Source of the DNA: Pararhizobium sp.
Lineage (GTDB): Bacteria > Pseudomonadota > Alphaproteobacteria > Rhizobiales > Rhizobiaceae
Assembly (NCBI GenBank): GCA_030655075.1
Contig: JAURWE010000124.1
Span: forward strand, 1-64,000
Direction of reading: 5' to 3'
DNA length: 64,000 nucleotides
Of this stretch, positions 1 through 9,053 are shown piece by piece (within the stretch, counting starts at the first letter, position 1; every line of letters starts with the position of its first letter). Under the pieces are notes generated by a model. The model was not told the DNA's origin. It did no database searches and saw only the letters and a list, made by a program, of their open reading frames with translations. Position numbers and translations under genes: made by a program.

Positions 1-267
1 CGTAAAACCCGGATAGTTGATGAACTGCTGGTACACCATCGCCACGCCGCGCGCCTGCACCGGCACACCCGTCACATCCACACCGTCAAACCGCATCGTC
101 CCAGACGACGGCCTGTCCAGACCCGCCATCAACCGCATCAACGACGTCTTGCCCGACAACGTCGGACCCAGCAAAACATTCAATGTCCCGCGCTCAAGAA
201 CAAGACGCAAAGGATGAACATGAACCTCACCCCCTACAACCTTCGTAATGTCGGTTAACTCAAGCAT
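1..267 (-). CDS. glpS: Glycerol ABC transporter ATP-binding protein, N-terminal part
   Basis: First 89 codons of an ABC ATPase whose remainder lies beyond the left edge of the window. The Walker A motif reads GPTLSGKT at about residues 34-41, and the Q-loop region VYQQFINYP is near the edge. The unusual GPTLSGKT form of Walker A and the order glpR-glpD-this gene match the rhizobial glycerol importer GlpSTPQUV, in which GlpS is one of two ATPases energising glycerol uptake at the inner membrane. It starts 42 bp downstream of glpD on the same strand, so it is probably co-transcribed. Assignment to glpS rather than another MalK-like ATPase rests on context and this short N-terminus. Confidence 0.85.
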   Translation of the reverse strand, partial: MLELTDITKVVGGEVHVHPLRLVLERGTLNVLLGPTLSGKTSLMRLMAGLDRPSSGTMRFDGVDVTGVPVQARGVAMVYQQFINYPGFT

Positions 268-309
268 TCCAGTCTCCGGTGTTCCGTCCCAAGCATCGGC
301 AACTCTTCT

Positions 310-1815
310 TCAGGCGATCGCGGCCTCAGCCATATAGGCTTCCAGATCCGCAGCCTCCGTCGCTGTCAGATGCAGACCGAGCTTGGTCCGGCGCCACAGC
401 ACGTCCTCGGCATGTCGTGCCCATTCCCGCTCGATCAGCCAGCGAACTTCCACTTCATAAAGGTCGGCGCCGAAATGGCGCCCGAGATCGACCAGCGACG
501 CGGCCGTGCCGAGCAGGTTTGCGGCTTTCGTGCCGTAGAGCCGCACAAGCCGCGCCGCGTGTTTGCTGGTCAGAAAGCCATAACGGCCTTCCAGCTTGCC
601 AACTTCTTGCCGGTAGCCACTGGTGGCGAAATCGCCGCCGGGAAGGCTGGAGCTCGCGGTCCATTTCCGGCCCTTGACGCCCAGTGTCTCGCCGATCTTT
701 TCGAGCGCCGATTCTGCCAGGCGGCGGTAGGTCGTCAGTTTGCCGCCGAAAACGTTCAGCAGCGGCGCGTCGCCATGGCCGCCCTCGACCCGGAGCACAT
801 AGTCGCGCGTCGCCTCCTGCGCCTTGCTGGCGCCGTCGTCATAGAGCGGGCGCACCGCCGAATAGGTCCAGACGATGTCGCCGTCGGTCACCGGCTCGGC
901 GAAATATTCACTGGCCGCCTTGCAGAGATAGCTGATTTCATCCGTGCTGATGCGGACGTCCTTCGGGTCGCCCTGATAGTCGCGATCGGTCGTGCCGATC
1001 AGCGTGAACTCTTCTTCGTAAGGAATGGCGAACATGATGCGCCCGTCCGGGTTCTGGAAGAAATAGGCGCGCGGATCGTCGAATTTCTTGCGGATGACGA
1101 TATGGCTGCCCTGGACGAGACGCACATTGTGCACATCGTTCTTGCCCATGGCGCCGGCCAGAACCTTGTCGACCCAGGGACCGGCGGCATTGATCAGCAT
1201 GCGGGCGGAATGTTGCGCGCGCTCGCCGGTGCGCATATCCTCGGTCTCGATCGCCCAATGGCCGTTCAGACGGCGGGCGGAAATCACCTTGGTCCGCACT
1301 CTTATATCGGCGCCGCGATCGGCCGCATCACGGGCATTGAGCACGACGAGGCGGGCGTCATTGACCCAGCCGTCGGAATATTCAAACGCCTTGCGGAACA
1401 GGCTCTTCAGCGGCTTACCGGCCGGGTCGCTGGTCATGTCCAGCGTGCGGGTGGCGGGCAGCAGCTTGCGGCCGCCGATATGGTCATAGAGAAACAGGCC
1501 AAGCCGGATGAGCCAGGCCGGACGCGGGCCGCCCTTCTGGAACGGCAGCACGAAGCGCATCGGCCAGATGACATGCGGCGCCATGGCCCAGAGGATTTCG
1601 CGCTCCATCAGCGCTTCGCGCACGAGCCGGAATTCGTAATGTTCGAGATAGCGCAGGCCGCCATGAATGAGCTTGGTCGAGCCCGACGAGGTGCCGGAGG
1701 CAAAATCGTTCATTTCCGCAAGCGCCACGGAATAACCCCGGCCAACGGCGTCACGCGCTATGCCGCAACCGTTGATCCCGCCGCCGATCACAAAAATATC
1801 ATGGACTGCCTGCAC
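310..1815 (-). CDS. glpD: Glycerol-3-phosphate dehydrogenase
   Basis: FAD-dependent oxidation of sn-glycerol 3-phosphate to dihydroxyacetone phosphate, feeding electrons to the quinone pool from the membrane surface. The 501-residue protein has the family's usual length. The dinucleotide-binding GGGINGCG lies at about residues 11-18, followed by the GlpD-typical SGTSSGSTKLIHGGLRYLE region. The start is GTG at 1813-1815, with a GGGGGAG Shine-Dalgarno about 9 bases upstream; no ATG fits near the FAD fold. It lies between glpR (upstream) and the glpS transporter gene (downstream) on the same strand, which points to a glycerol-inducible operon controlled by GlpR. Confidence 0.95.
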   Translation of the reverse strand: MQAVHDIFVIGGGINGCGIARDAVGRGYSVALAEMNDFASGTSSGSTKLIHGGLRYLEHYEFRLVREALMEREILWAMAPHVIWPMRFVLPFQKGGPRPAWLIRLGLFLYDHIGGRKLLPATRTLDMTSDPAGKPLKSLFRKAFEYSDGWVNDARLVVLNARDAADRGADIRVRTKVISARRLNGHWAIETEDMRTGERAQHSARMLINAAGPWVDKVLAGAMGKNDVHNVRLVQGSHIVIRKKFDDPRAYFFQNPDGRIMFAIPYEEEFTLIGTTDRDYQGDPKDVRISTDEISYLCKAASEYFAEPVTDGDIVWTYSAVRPLYDDGASKAQEATRDYVLRVEGGHGDAPLLNVFGGKLTTYRRLAESALEKIGETLGVKGRKWTASSSLPGGDFATSGYRQEVGKLEGRYGFLTSKHAARLVRLYGTKAANLLGTAASLVDLGRHFGADLYEVEVRWLIEREWARHAEDVLWRRTKLGLHLTATEAADLEAYMAEAAIA

Positions 1816-1937
1816 TGACCCTGGCTCCCCCCAGATGTGTCTCGCAATGCAGCATATTGTGCAATAGCGAAAGCCAATGCAGTTAAAACGAAAATATTTC
1901 GAATGTCAAACGAATGCCGCCTGCAATCATCAGACTT

Positions 1938-2705
1938 TTACATAGCCGATGTTTCGATCAGCCGCACGTCCTGCTCATCGCAGAGCGCCCGCACATTGGC
2001 GTTGCTACAGTGATCGGTGATGAAGGTCTGGACCTGCGAAATATGGCCGATGCGCACCGGCGCCGTGCGTTCGAACTTTGTCGAATCCGACACGAGAATG
2101 ACATGGCGGGCATTGGCGATGATGGCCTGGGCGACCTTCACTTCGCGATAGTCGAAGTCGAGCAGCGCCCCATCCTCATCAATGGCCGAGACACCGATGA
2201 CGGCGTAATCGACCTTGAACTGGCGGATGAAATCGACCGCTGCTTCGCCGACGATACCGCCATCGGCACCACGCACGACACCACCGGCAATCACCACCTC
2301 GATCGAGGGGAAAACCCGCAACCTGTTAGCAACATTGATATTGTTGGTGATGACCATCAGTTCTTTGTGATCGAGAAGAGCCTCGCCGACCGCCTCCGTC
2401 GTGGTGCCGATGTTGATGAAGAGCGATGAATTGTGCGGGATCATCGCGGCAGCTGCCGCACCGATCGCCTGCTTTTCCAAAGCCGCGATCGAGCGGCGCG
2501 CCTCGTATTTGACGTTTTCGTTGCCGCTCGGAAAAACCGCGCCGCCGTGGACGCGGGTGAGCACCTTGGCATCGCAGAGATCGTTCAAATCCTTGCGGAT
2601 CGTCTGCGGCGTCACCGCAAACCGCACGGCAAGTTCATCGACCAGCACCCGGCTGCCGGTTTTTGCAAGTTCCAGAATTTCATTCTGCCGGCTGCTCAGA
2701 TACAT
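1938..2705 (-). CDS. glpR: DeoR-family glycerol regulon repressor
   Basis: DeoR-type transcriptional repressor of 255 residues. The N-terminal winged helix (RQNEILELA, then the VTPQTIRKDLNDL recognition helix near residues 30-45) is followed by the DeoR sugar-phosphate sensing domain with the NIGTTTEA motif and the VIGVSAIDEDG segment. GlpR proteins sense glycerol 3-phosphate. I chose the ATG at 2703-2705 because GGGAGGT lies six bases before it; a TTG one codon upstream is possible. It stands 122 bp in front of glpD on the same strand, and that gap is the likely operator region. Confidence 0.88.
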   Translation of the reverse strand: MYLSSRQNEILELAKTGSRVLVDELAVRFAVTPQTIRKDLNDLCDAKVLTRVHGGAVFPSGNENVKYEARRSIAALEKQAIGAAAAAMIPHNSSLFINIGTTTEAVGEALLDHKELMVITNNINVANRLRVFPSIEVVIAGGVVRGADGGIVGEAAVDFIRQFKVDYAVIGVSAIDEDGALLDFDYREVKVAQAIIANARHVILVSDSTKFERTAPVRIGHISQVQTFITDHCSNANVRALCDEQDVRLIETSAM

Positions 2706-2853
2706 CAATTACCTCCCATGTATTTTCGTTTTGTCTTCATCATAAGCAAAAACGAATGTTTCGCAAATCGGGAAACCGACTATTTTCAACAGGTCCATTG
2801 ATCTCGAAAGCGGGATGGCTGTAGCGTCGCGGATCATGCCAGGGAGGGCTTTC

Positions 2854-3624
2854 ATGTTTCATCCATCGCTGTTCAAGGGACTGAATGCGGTCGTCACCGG
2901 AGCGGGCCGCGGCATCGGTCTGGAGGTGTCGCGTCAGCTGCTGGTTTGCGGCGCCACGGTGCTGCTGCATGGCGGAAGGACTCCGCCCGGGCCTCTGCCG
3001 GACTTTCTCGAGAGCGCCATCGGCGAAGGCCGGGCCTTCGTGTTTTACGCCGATTTCCTGGAAAAGGGCGGCGTCGCGGGACTGGTCGAGGAAGCCCAGG
3101 CGCGCTTCGACAGGCTCGATATTCTCATCAACAATGCCGGCACTATGGTCGGCCGTTTTCCGGCCGCAGACCTGACCGACGCGCAATATGGTACCGTGGT
3201 TCAGCTCAACCAGACCTCGGTGGTCGAGGTGACGCGCGGCCTGCTGCCGCTCATCCGCCGGGGACCCCATTCCGCCATCGTCAACACTGTCTCGATCTCA
3301 GCGCTGACCGGCGGCAGTCCCGGATCGGCGATCTATTCGGCAACCAAGGCTTTCGTTTCAACCTATTCGAAGGCGCTCGCCCGCGAACTGGCACCCGACG
3401 GCATTCGTGTGAACTGCGTCTCGCCGGGCACGATCACCACGGATTTTCACGAGCGCTATTCTTCGGCGGAAAAACTCGAGGCAACGCGCAAGACCATTCC
3501 GCTGCAGCGCCTGGGCACCGCAGAGGACTGCGCCCCCGCCTACCTCTTCCTGGCGGCGCACCAGCTTTCCGGCTATGTCACAGGCCAGGTGCTGGAGGTC
3601 AATGGTGGCCAGCTGATCTGCTAA
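2854..3624 (+). CDS. SDR-family NAD(P)-dependent oxidoreductase
   Basis: Classical short-chain dehydrogenase of 256 residues. It shows the cofactor motif TGAGRGIG near the N-terminus, NNAG in the fourth strand, and the catalytic Ser...Tyr-x3-Lys triad (SIS...IYSATK). The C-terminus ends with YVTGQVLEVNGGQ, typical of the 3-oxoacyl-reductase/sugar-dehydrogenase class. Start 2854 is chosen because AGGGAGG lies at 2841-2847; an upstream in-frame ATG at 2815 has no such site. It diverges from glpR and converges with the reductase gene that follows. The substrate cannot be told from sequence; a polyol or keto-sugar would fit the glycerol context, but that is inference. Confidence 0.85.
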   Translation: MFHPSLFKGLNAVVTGAGRGIGLEVSRQLLVCGATVLLHGGRTPPGPLPDFLESAIGEGRAFVFYADFLEKGGVAGLVEEAQARFDRLDILINNAGTMVGRFPAADLTDAQYGTVVQLNQTSVVEVTRGLLPLIRRGPHSAIVNTVSISALTGGSPGSAIYSATKAFVSTYSKALARELAPDGIRVNCVSPGTITTDFHERYSSAEKLEATRKTIPLQRLGTAEDCAPAYLFLAAHQLSGYVTGQVLEVNGGQLIC

Positions 3625-3626
3625 GC

Positions 3627-4622
3627 CTATTTTGAGACATTGATGACGACACGGCCCTGGATCGCGCCTCTCAGAATATCGCGGCCGAGCGCCGGCAGGT
3701 CGGCAAGGCCTTTGTCAACGATCATCGCATCGAGCTTATCGAGAGGCAGGCCGGAAACGAGACGGTCCCAGGCTTGGACGCGCTGCTCAAAAGGGCACTG
3801 CACCGAATCGATGCCGATGAGCTTGATGCCGCGCAGCAGGAAGGGCGTGACGGTGAACGACGGGATGGCGGCACCACCTGCAAGGCCGATGGCAGCGGCT
3901 GCCGCACCGTGTTTCATCTGCTTCAGGGCACGCCCCAGCATCTCGCCGCCGACGGCGTCGATGACGCCCGCCCAGCGCTCGGATTCCAAGGGCTTGGGAG
4001 AGGGCTGAGAAATCTCGGCGCGGTCGATGATCGTGGCCGCACCAAGCTCGCGCAGATAATCCGCCGTTTCCGGACGGCCGGTGACAGCCGCCACCGCATA
4101 ACCGAGACGGGCAAGAACGGCGACAGCGACCGAGCCGACGCCGCCCGAGGCGCCGGTGACCAGCACCTCGCCCTTGCCCCGTTGAAGGCCGTTGTTCTGC
4201 AGCGCGATCACCGCCAGCATCGCCGTCAGCCCGGCCGTGCCGATCGCCATCGCCTGCCGTGTGGTCAACCCGTCAGGCAACGGCACCAGCCAGTCCGCCT
4301 TGACCCGGGCCCGCGTTGCGTATCCGCCCCAGCGCACTTCACCAACACGCCAGCCGGTGAGGATGACCTTGTCGCCCCGACTGTAGCGTGGATCGTCCGA
4401 CTGTTCGACCGTACCGGAAAAATCGACGCCGGGAACGTGCGGAAAGGTGCGAACCAGCCCGCCCTTTGCGGCGAGGCAGAGCCCGTCCTTGTAGTTCAGC
4501 GTCGAATAGTCGACCGCGACCGTGACGTCGCCCTCCGGCAGCCGGCTGTCTTCCAGCATGGTGATGGTCTGCGAGACGGCACCGTCGTCGGCCTTGTCGA
4601 CGAGAAGAGCGGTGAAGGTCAT
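3627..4622 (-). CDS. MDR-family NADPH oxidoreductase, AcuI/YhdH type
   Basis: Zinc-independent medium-chain reductase of 331 residues resembling acrylyl-CoA reductase AcuI/YhdH, which reduces acrylyl-CoA with NADPH. The opening DSRLPEGDVTVAVDYSTLNYKDGL and the Rossmann segment VLVTGASGGVGSVAV are characteristic. Start 4622 has AGGAG spaced normally upstream; the longer frame adds 42 unsupported residues. It converges with the SDR gene, with two bases between the stop codons. Its natural substrate here is unknown: AcuI members act in propionyl/acrylyl detoxification, and no dimethylsulfoniopropionate genes are visible nearby. Confidence 0.85.
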   Translation of the reverse strand: MTFTALLVDKADDGAVSQTITMLEDSRLPEGDVTVAVDYSTLNYKDGLCLAAKGGLVRTFPHVPGVDFSGTVEQSDDPRYSRGDKVILTGWRVGEVRWGGYATRARVKADWLVPLPDGLTTRQAMAIGTAGLTAMLAVIALQNNGLQRGKGEVLVTGASGGVGSVAVAVLARLGYAVAAVTGRPETADYLRELGAATIIDRAEISQPSPKPLESERWAGVIDAVGGEMLGRALKQMKHGAAAAAIGLAGGAAIPSFTVTPFLLRGIKLIGIDSVQCPFEQRVQAWDRLVSGLPLDKLDAMIVDKGLADLPALGRDILRGAIQGRVVINVSK

Positions 4623-4863
4623 GCGGCATCTCCTGGAAATCGGGCGGCCCGGGGATGCTTTGTCGATGCACCCTTGCCATCGGCGGCAATGTTGCAAATG
4701 ATGGGTGCGTTGCCAAGCTGAACCTGACGCATCGCCGCAACCGGACACGATGCTCCAGGCCTCAAAAATTTAGAGCGTCTTTTGTGCGTTCAAATGACCG
4801 CACGGCGCCTAAGAACAAGACATCGCCCAACGGGATAAGATGTCAGACGGGAGTGAAACGAAT

Positions 4864-5682
4864 ATGAGATCTTATTCCGCCGCCGGACTTCCCATGTATG
4901 ACTGGCCCGAAATTCGCTCGGCCACCGACCATTTCTGGGGCGCCATCCGCGTGGCTCTTTTGAAGCACGGCATTGATGCACCCGACGTCATCGATCATTC
5001 GAAAAACCGCGAAAGCCTCTGGCAGAACCCGGACATGCTCCTGGCGCAGACCTGCGGCCTGCCCTATGTGCGCACGCTGAAGGACAAGGTGCGCCTCGTC
5101 GGCACGCCATCCTATTCGATCGACTGCGCGCCCGGCCACTATTACAGCGCCATCGTCGTGCGCACTGACGATCCGATTGCCAGCCTCGCCGATTTTTCCG
5201 GCACCATCGCCGTCAACGAGCTGACCTCCCAGTCCGGCTATGGCGCGCTGATGCACACGCTTTCAGGCATTCACGGCACCACGGCGCCGGCGCTCTCCGT
5301 CAAGCTCACCGGCTCGCACCGCCATTCCATCCGCATGGTCGCATCAGGCGAAGCCGGGCTCGCGGCCATCGACGCGATCAGTTTCGAACTCGCCAAACAC
5401 TACATGCCGGAAGCCGCCAAGCTTCGGGTGCTGACCGTGACAGCGCCGACGCCCGGTCTGCCGTTGATCACCGCTTTGCCGGAAATCGATGTCGAGCGCC
5501 TGCGCGAATCGGTGGCCGAGGCGATCGATCTGGTGGATGCCCCGTCGCGCGCCGCGCTGCTGATTACCGGCATCGTGCCGATTTCGGACGACGCTTATGC
5601 GGCGATAGGCAGTCGCTGGAACGAGGCGCAGGCCTTCATTCGGGCCGCCGGACTGCCGGGAGGTGAAACGCCCGGCGCATGA
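4864..5682 (+). CDS. PhnD-like substrate-binding-fold protein without signal peptide
   Basis: A 272-residue protein with the fold signature of PhnD/SsuA-type periplasmic binding proteins: YDWPEIR and then a FWGAIR segment at the N-terminus, TCGLPYVRTL, and the hinge-side GTIAVNELTSQSGYGAL. It has no signal peptide or lipobox, so it should stay in the cytoplasm. Start 4864 has GGGAG at 4849-4853; an in-frame ATG at 4840 lacks a good site. Its stop overlaps the start of the LysR gene by four bases (ATGA), implying translational coupling. No ABC permease or ATPase accompanies it. It may deliver or sense a small anion for the regulator; that role is inference. Confidence 0.75.
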   Translation: MRSYSAAGLPMYDWPEIRSATDHFWGAIRVALLKHGIDAPDVIDHSKNRESLWQNPDMLLAQTCGLPYVRTLKDKVRLVGTPSYSIDCAPGHYYSAIVVRTDDPIASLADFSGTIAVNELTSQSGYGALMHTLSGIHGTTAPALSVKLTGSHRHSIRMVASGEAGLAAIDAISFELAKHYMPEAAKLRVLTVTAPTPGLPLITALPEIDVERLRESVAEAIDLVDAPSRAALLITGIVPISDDAYAAIGSRWNEAQAFIRAAGLPGGETPGA

Positions 5683-6584
5683 TCGACAAGCTGGAATTTT
5701 TCATCGCACTGGCCCGCGAGCGGCATTTCGGCCGCGCTGCGGAGGAGTGCGGCATCACCCAGCCGACCCTTTCGGCGGCGATCCGGCAACTGGAAGATCA
5801 GCTTGGCGTCATGCTCGTCAGCCGGGGTTCGCGCTTCCAGGGGCTGACGCCGGAAGGGCAGCGGGTTCTGGAATGGGCCCGCCGCATTGTCGGCGATACC
5901 AGAACCATGCGCGAGGAAATGCGCGCCGCCCGCGCCGGTCTTTCGGGTCACATAAGGCTGGCGGCGATCCCCACCACCCTGGCGATGGTGCCGATGATCA
6001 CGGCGCCGTTTCAGGAAAAACACCCGGATGTCACGTTCTCGGTCCTGTCCACGACATCGCTGAAAATCCTCAGTCTTCTTGAAAATCTCGAGATCGACGC
6101 GGGCCTGACCTATCTGGAAAACGAACCGCTTGGCCGTGTCACCAGCGTGCCGCTGCAGATCGAGCGCTATCACCTCGTGACGGCTGCCGGAAGCGAGTTG
6201 GCTGACCGGAAAAGCGTGACCTGGAAGGAGGTTGGCAACGTTCGGCTTTGTCTATTGACCGCCGATATGCAGAATCGGCGCATTATCAACCAGCATTTTT
6301 CCGAAGCCGGGGTGACGGTCTCGCCAACGCTTGAATCGAACTCGATGATCGTGCTGTTTTCCCATGTGCGGACCGGGCGGTGGGCCAGCATCATGCCGCA
6401 CAATGTGGCGAAATCCTTTGGTTTTCATCAGGATATCCGCGCCATCCCGATCGTCGAGCCGGATGCGCACCACACGGTCGGGCTGGTGGCGACGCACCGC
6501 GAACCGTTCACGCCGCTTGTTTCGGCACTGTTGCATGAGGCACGCATCCTCGCCGAGGCCGCCGGCATTGCGCCGGTTCAATAG
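5679..6584 (+). CDS. LysR-family transcriptional regulator, probably of the fds operon
   Basis: 301-residue LTTR: winged HTH in residues 1-60 (FGRAAEECGITQPTLSAAIRQLEDQLG), linker helix, and a periplasmic-binding-like effector domain starting GHIRLAAIPTTLAMVP. It is translationally coupled to the PhnD-like gene upstream and lies 223 bp in front of fdsG in the same orientation. In rhizobia and related bacteria fds operons are commonly preceded by a LysR gene, so regulation of formate dehydrogenase is the natural reading. No inducer can be deduced from sequence. Confidence 0.88.
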   Translation: MIDKLEFFIALARERHFGRAAEECGITQPTLSAAIRQLEDQLGVMLVSRGSRFQGLTPEGQRVLEWARRIVGDTRTMREEMRAARAGLSGHIRLAAIPTTLAMVPMITAPFQEKHPDVTFSVLSTTSLKILSLLENLEIDAGLTYLENEPLGRVTSVPLQIERYHLVTAAGSELADRKSVTWKEVGNVRLCLLTADMQNRRIINQHFSEAGVTVSPTLESNSMIVLFSHVRTGRWASIMPHNVAKSFGFHQDIRAIPIVEPDAHHTVGLVATHREPFTPLVSALLHEARILAEAAGIAPVQ

Positions 6585-6807
6585 AAATTTCCTATCGAAC
6601 GACGGAAGTGCTGTATTGACCCTTCAAGCCACTGCTGCGAAGCTCGGCCTCTAAGTGCTGAGATCGACAGGGTTCCGGTCTTGCCGTTTGGCGGGTTGCA
6701 GGTCTTCTGGAGGAGCGCTGCAGCCGGTTTGAAAGAGTGTCTTCGGCACAGCTGTTCCCTCACATTGATTGCAGCGGGATATTCGTGTCGGTTCGGGAGG
6801 TCTGAAC

Positions 6808-7287
6808 ATGAATTTACGTCTATCGGCCCAGGATATCAGCGCGCGCACGCTGGAGATCGTGACGGAACTGAAGGTGCTCGAGGGTGCTCTTCTGCCGATC
6901 CTGCACGAGGTTCAGGCCGAATTCGGCTTCGTGCCGCAAGATGCGCTGCCGGTCATCGCCCGCGAACTCAACCTGTCCCGTGCCGAAGTGCACGGCGTCG
7001 TCACCTTCTATCACGACTATCGCGACCATCCGACCGGCCGCCATGTGCTGAAACTGTGCCGGGCCGAGGCCTGCCAGTCGATGGGCGGTGCTGCGCTCGA
7101 GGAAACCGTCAAAAAACTTCTCGGCATCGACTTCCACCAGACAACGCTCGACGGGTCTGTGACGCTGGAGCCGGTCTATTGCCTCGGGCTCTGTTCCACC
7201 GCACCCGCCGCCATGCTGGACGGTGAGGTGCACGGAAGACTGGATGCTGCCGCCCTTGCCGACCTGGTTGCGGAGGCCCGCGCATGA
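6808..7287 (+). CDS. fdsG: NAD-dependent formate dehydrogenase gamma subunit
   Basis: 159-residue NuoE-like thioredoxin-fold subunit that carries a [2Fe-2S] cluster. The ligand set is visible as C84, C89, C125 and C129 (CRAEAC and CLGLC). In the cytoplasmic FdsABG complex it relays electrons between the Mo subunit and the FMN/NAD subunit. GGGAGG at 6795-6800 fixes the ATG at 6808; a longer in-frame reading lacks support. Its stop overlaps the fdsB start by four bases. It is the first gene of fdsGBA-fdhD-fdsD. Confidence 0.95.
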   Translation: MNLRLSAQDISARTLEIVTELKVLEGALLPILHEVQAEFGFVPQDALPVIARELNLSRAEVHGVVTFYHDYRDHPTGRHVLKLCRAEACQSMGGAALEETVKKLLGIDFHQTTLDGSVTLEPVYCLGLCSTAPAAMLDGEVHGRLDAAALADLVAEARA

Positions 7288-8840
7288 CCGTAAAAATCTT
7301 TATCCCCCGCGATTCCGCTTCCCTGTCCGTCGGTGCCGAAAAGGTCGCCAGGGCTTTTGCCTCCGAAATCACCGCCCGCTCGCTCGATGCCACCATCGTG
7401 CGCAACGGGTCGCGCGGCCTGTTCTGGCTGGAGCCGATGATCGAGGTCGAGACCGCCGAGGGCCGCGTCGCCTATGGTCCGGTCAAGGCCTCCGATGTCG
7501 CCGCCCTTATCGACGGTGGCCTGATGACAGGAGCGGCCCAGGCGCTCTGTCTCGGCAAGACCGACGACCTCCCGTTCCTCAAAAACCAGACGCGCCTGAC
7601 CTTTGCCCGCTGCGGCATCACCGACCCCCTGTCGCTCGACGACTACAAGGCCCATGGCGGCCTCAAGGGCCTGACCAACGCCGTTGCCATGGCACCCGCC
7701 GATATCGTCGCCCAGGTGACGGGCAGCGGCCTGCGCGGCCGTGGCGGCGCCGGTTTCCCGACCGGCATCAAATGGAAGACCGTGCTCGATACGGCGGGCG
7801 ACCGCAAATACATCGTCTGCAACGCCGATGAGGGCGATAGCGGCACCTTTGCCGACCGGATGATCATGGAAGGCGACCCCTTCGTGTTGATCGAGGGCAT
7901 GGCAATCGCCGGCATTGCCACCGGCGCCCGCAAGGGCTTCGTCTATCTGCGCTCCGAATATCCCCATGCCATCGCCACGATGACGCAGGCTGTCGAGATC
8001 GCCCGAAGGGCCGGTATTCTCGGTGCTTCGGTTCTGGGCTCCACCCACGGCTTCGACATGGAAATCCGCACGGGTGCCGGCGCCTATGTCTGCGGCGAGG
8101 AAACGGCGCTTCTGAACAGCCTCGAAGGCAAGCGCGGCATCGTGCGCGCCAAGCCGCCGCTGCCGGCGCACAAGGGCCTGTTCAACTGTCCGACCGTCAT
8201 CAACAACGTCATCTCGCTCGCCTCCGTGCCTGTGATCATGGACAAGGGCGCCGAGTTCTACAAGAATTTCGGCATGGGCCGCTCGCGCGGCACGATCCCG
8301 ATCCAGATTGCCGGCAACGTCAAGCATGGCGGTCTCTATGAGGCGGCTTTCGGCCTGGCGCTGGGCGAAATCATCGACGCGATCGGCGGCGGCACGGCGA
8401 CGGGCCGTCCGGTCAAGGCCGTCCAGGTCGGCGGCCCGCTGGGTGCCTATTTCCCGCGCGAGCTGTTCGACACGCCCTTCGACTACGAGGCCTTCGCGGC
8501 AAGGGACGGACTGATCGGCCACGCCGGCATCGTCGTCTTCGACGACACGGCCGACATGCTGAAACAGGCACGCTTCGCCATGGAATTCTGCGCTGTCGAA
8601 AGCTGCGGCAAGTGCACACCCTGCCGCATCGGCTCGACCCGCGGCGTCGAAACCGCAGACAAGATCGCCATGGGCATCGAACCGGAAAAGAACCGGGCGC
8701 TGCTCACAGATCTCTGCAACACGATGAAGTTCGGCTCGCTCTGCGCACTCGGCGGCTTCACGCCCTACCCGGTGCTCAGCGCAATGAACCATTTCCCCGA
8801 CGATTTTGCCCCGGCACCGATGGTGGAGGCTGCGGAGTGA
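7284..8840 (+). CDS. fdsB: NAD-dependent formate dehydrogenase beta subunit
   Basis: 518-residue NuoF-like flavoprotein that reduces NAD+ with electrons from formate. Order: an N-terminal thioredoxin-like domain (about 1-115), then the FMN/NADH-binding fold with GSGLRGRGGAGFPTG near 150-165 and the GAGAYVCGEETALL region. A C-terminal [4Fe-4S] site, ESCGKCTPC at about residues 440-447, has its fourth cysteine near 487 (GSLCALGGF). The start overlaps fdsG (ATGA). Length and domain order match FdsB of Rhodobacter/Cupriavidus-type enzymes. Confidence 0.95.
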   Translation: MTVKIFIPRDSASLSVGAEKVARAFASEITARSLDATIVRNGSRGLFWLEPMIEVETAEGRVAYGPVKASDVAALIDGGLMTGAAQALCLGKTDDLPFLKNQTRLTFARCGITDPLSLDDYKAHGGLKGLTNAVAMAPADIVAQVTGSGLRGRGGAGFPTGIKWKTVLDTAGDRKYIVCNADEGDSGTFADRMIMEGDPFVLIEGMAIAGIATGARKGFVYLRSEYPHAIATMTQAVEIARRAGILGASVLGSTHGFDMEIRTGAGAYVCGEETALLNSLEGKRGIVRAKPPLPAHKGLFNCPTVINNVISLASVPVIMDKGAEFYKNFGMGRSRGTIPIQIAGNVKHGGLYEAAFGLALGEIIDAIGGGTATGRPVKAVQVGGPLGAYFPRELFDTPFDYEAFAARDGLIGHAGIVVFDDTADMLKQARFAMEFCAVESCGKCTPCRIGSTRGVETADKIAMGIEPEKNRALLTDLCNTMKFGSLCALGGFTPYPVLSAMNHFPDDFAPAPMVEAAE

Positions 8841-8853
8841 TGCGAACGACCAA

Positions 8854-9004
8854 ACCCCTCCCGCTCGCTCTGCTCGCCGCCCTCCCCACAAGGGGGAGGG
8901 CTCAATCCGTGGCGGCCTCGCTTCCAAATCGGCGACCTTGTTCTCTGACAGAGCGGCGGGGTAAGCCCCTCCCCCCTGTGGGGAGGGGTTGGGGAGGGGT
9001 CTTT
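8854..9004. repeat. GC-rich palindromic intergenic repeat (rhizobial type)
   Basis: The 213-bp gap between fdsB and fdsA holds two strong palindromes. One is CCTCCC/GGGAGG around 8881-8899. The other is a perfect CCCCTCCCC (8966-8974) with GGGGAGGGG (8980-8988), followed by another GGGGAGGGG. Such C/G-box mosaics are scattered between genes in Rhizobium and Sinorhizobium genomes (RIME-like elements). It sits inside a co-directional operon, so the transcript would fold here, possibly affecting relative fdsB/fdsA expression. Family naming needs comparison with known elements. Confidence 0.65.
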
Positions 9005-9053
9005 TCCTCATCCGCCGCAAAATTTTCCGTTTTTTCCACACAGGAGACACACC

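Noticed and set aside
6755..6775. Sigma-54 promoter for fdsG (CGGCACAGCTGTTCC-like stretch)
   Set aside because: The -12 element has CC instead of the essential GC, and no enhancer palindromes are near.
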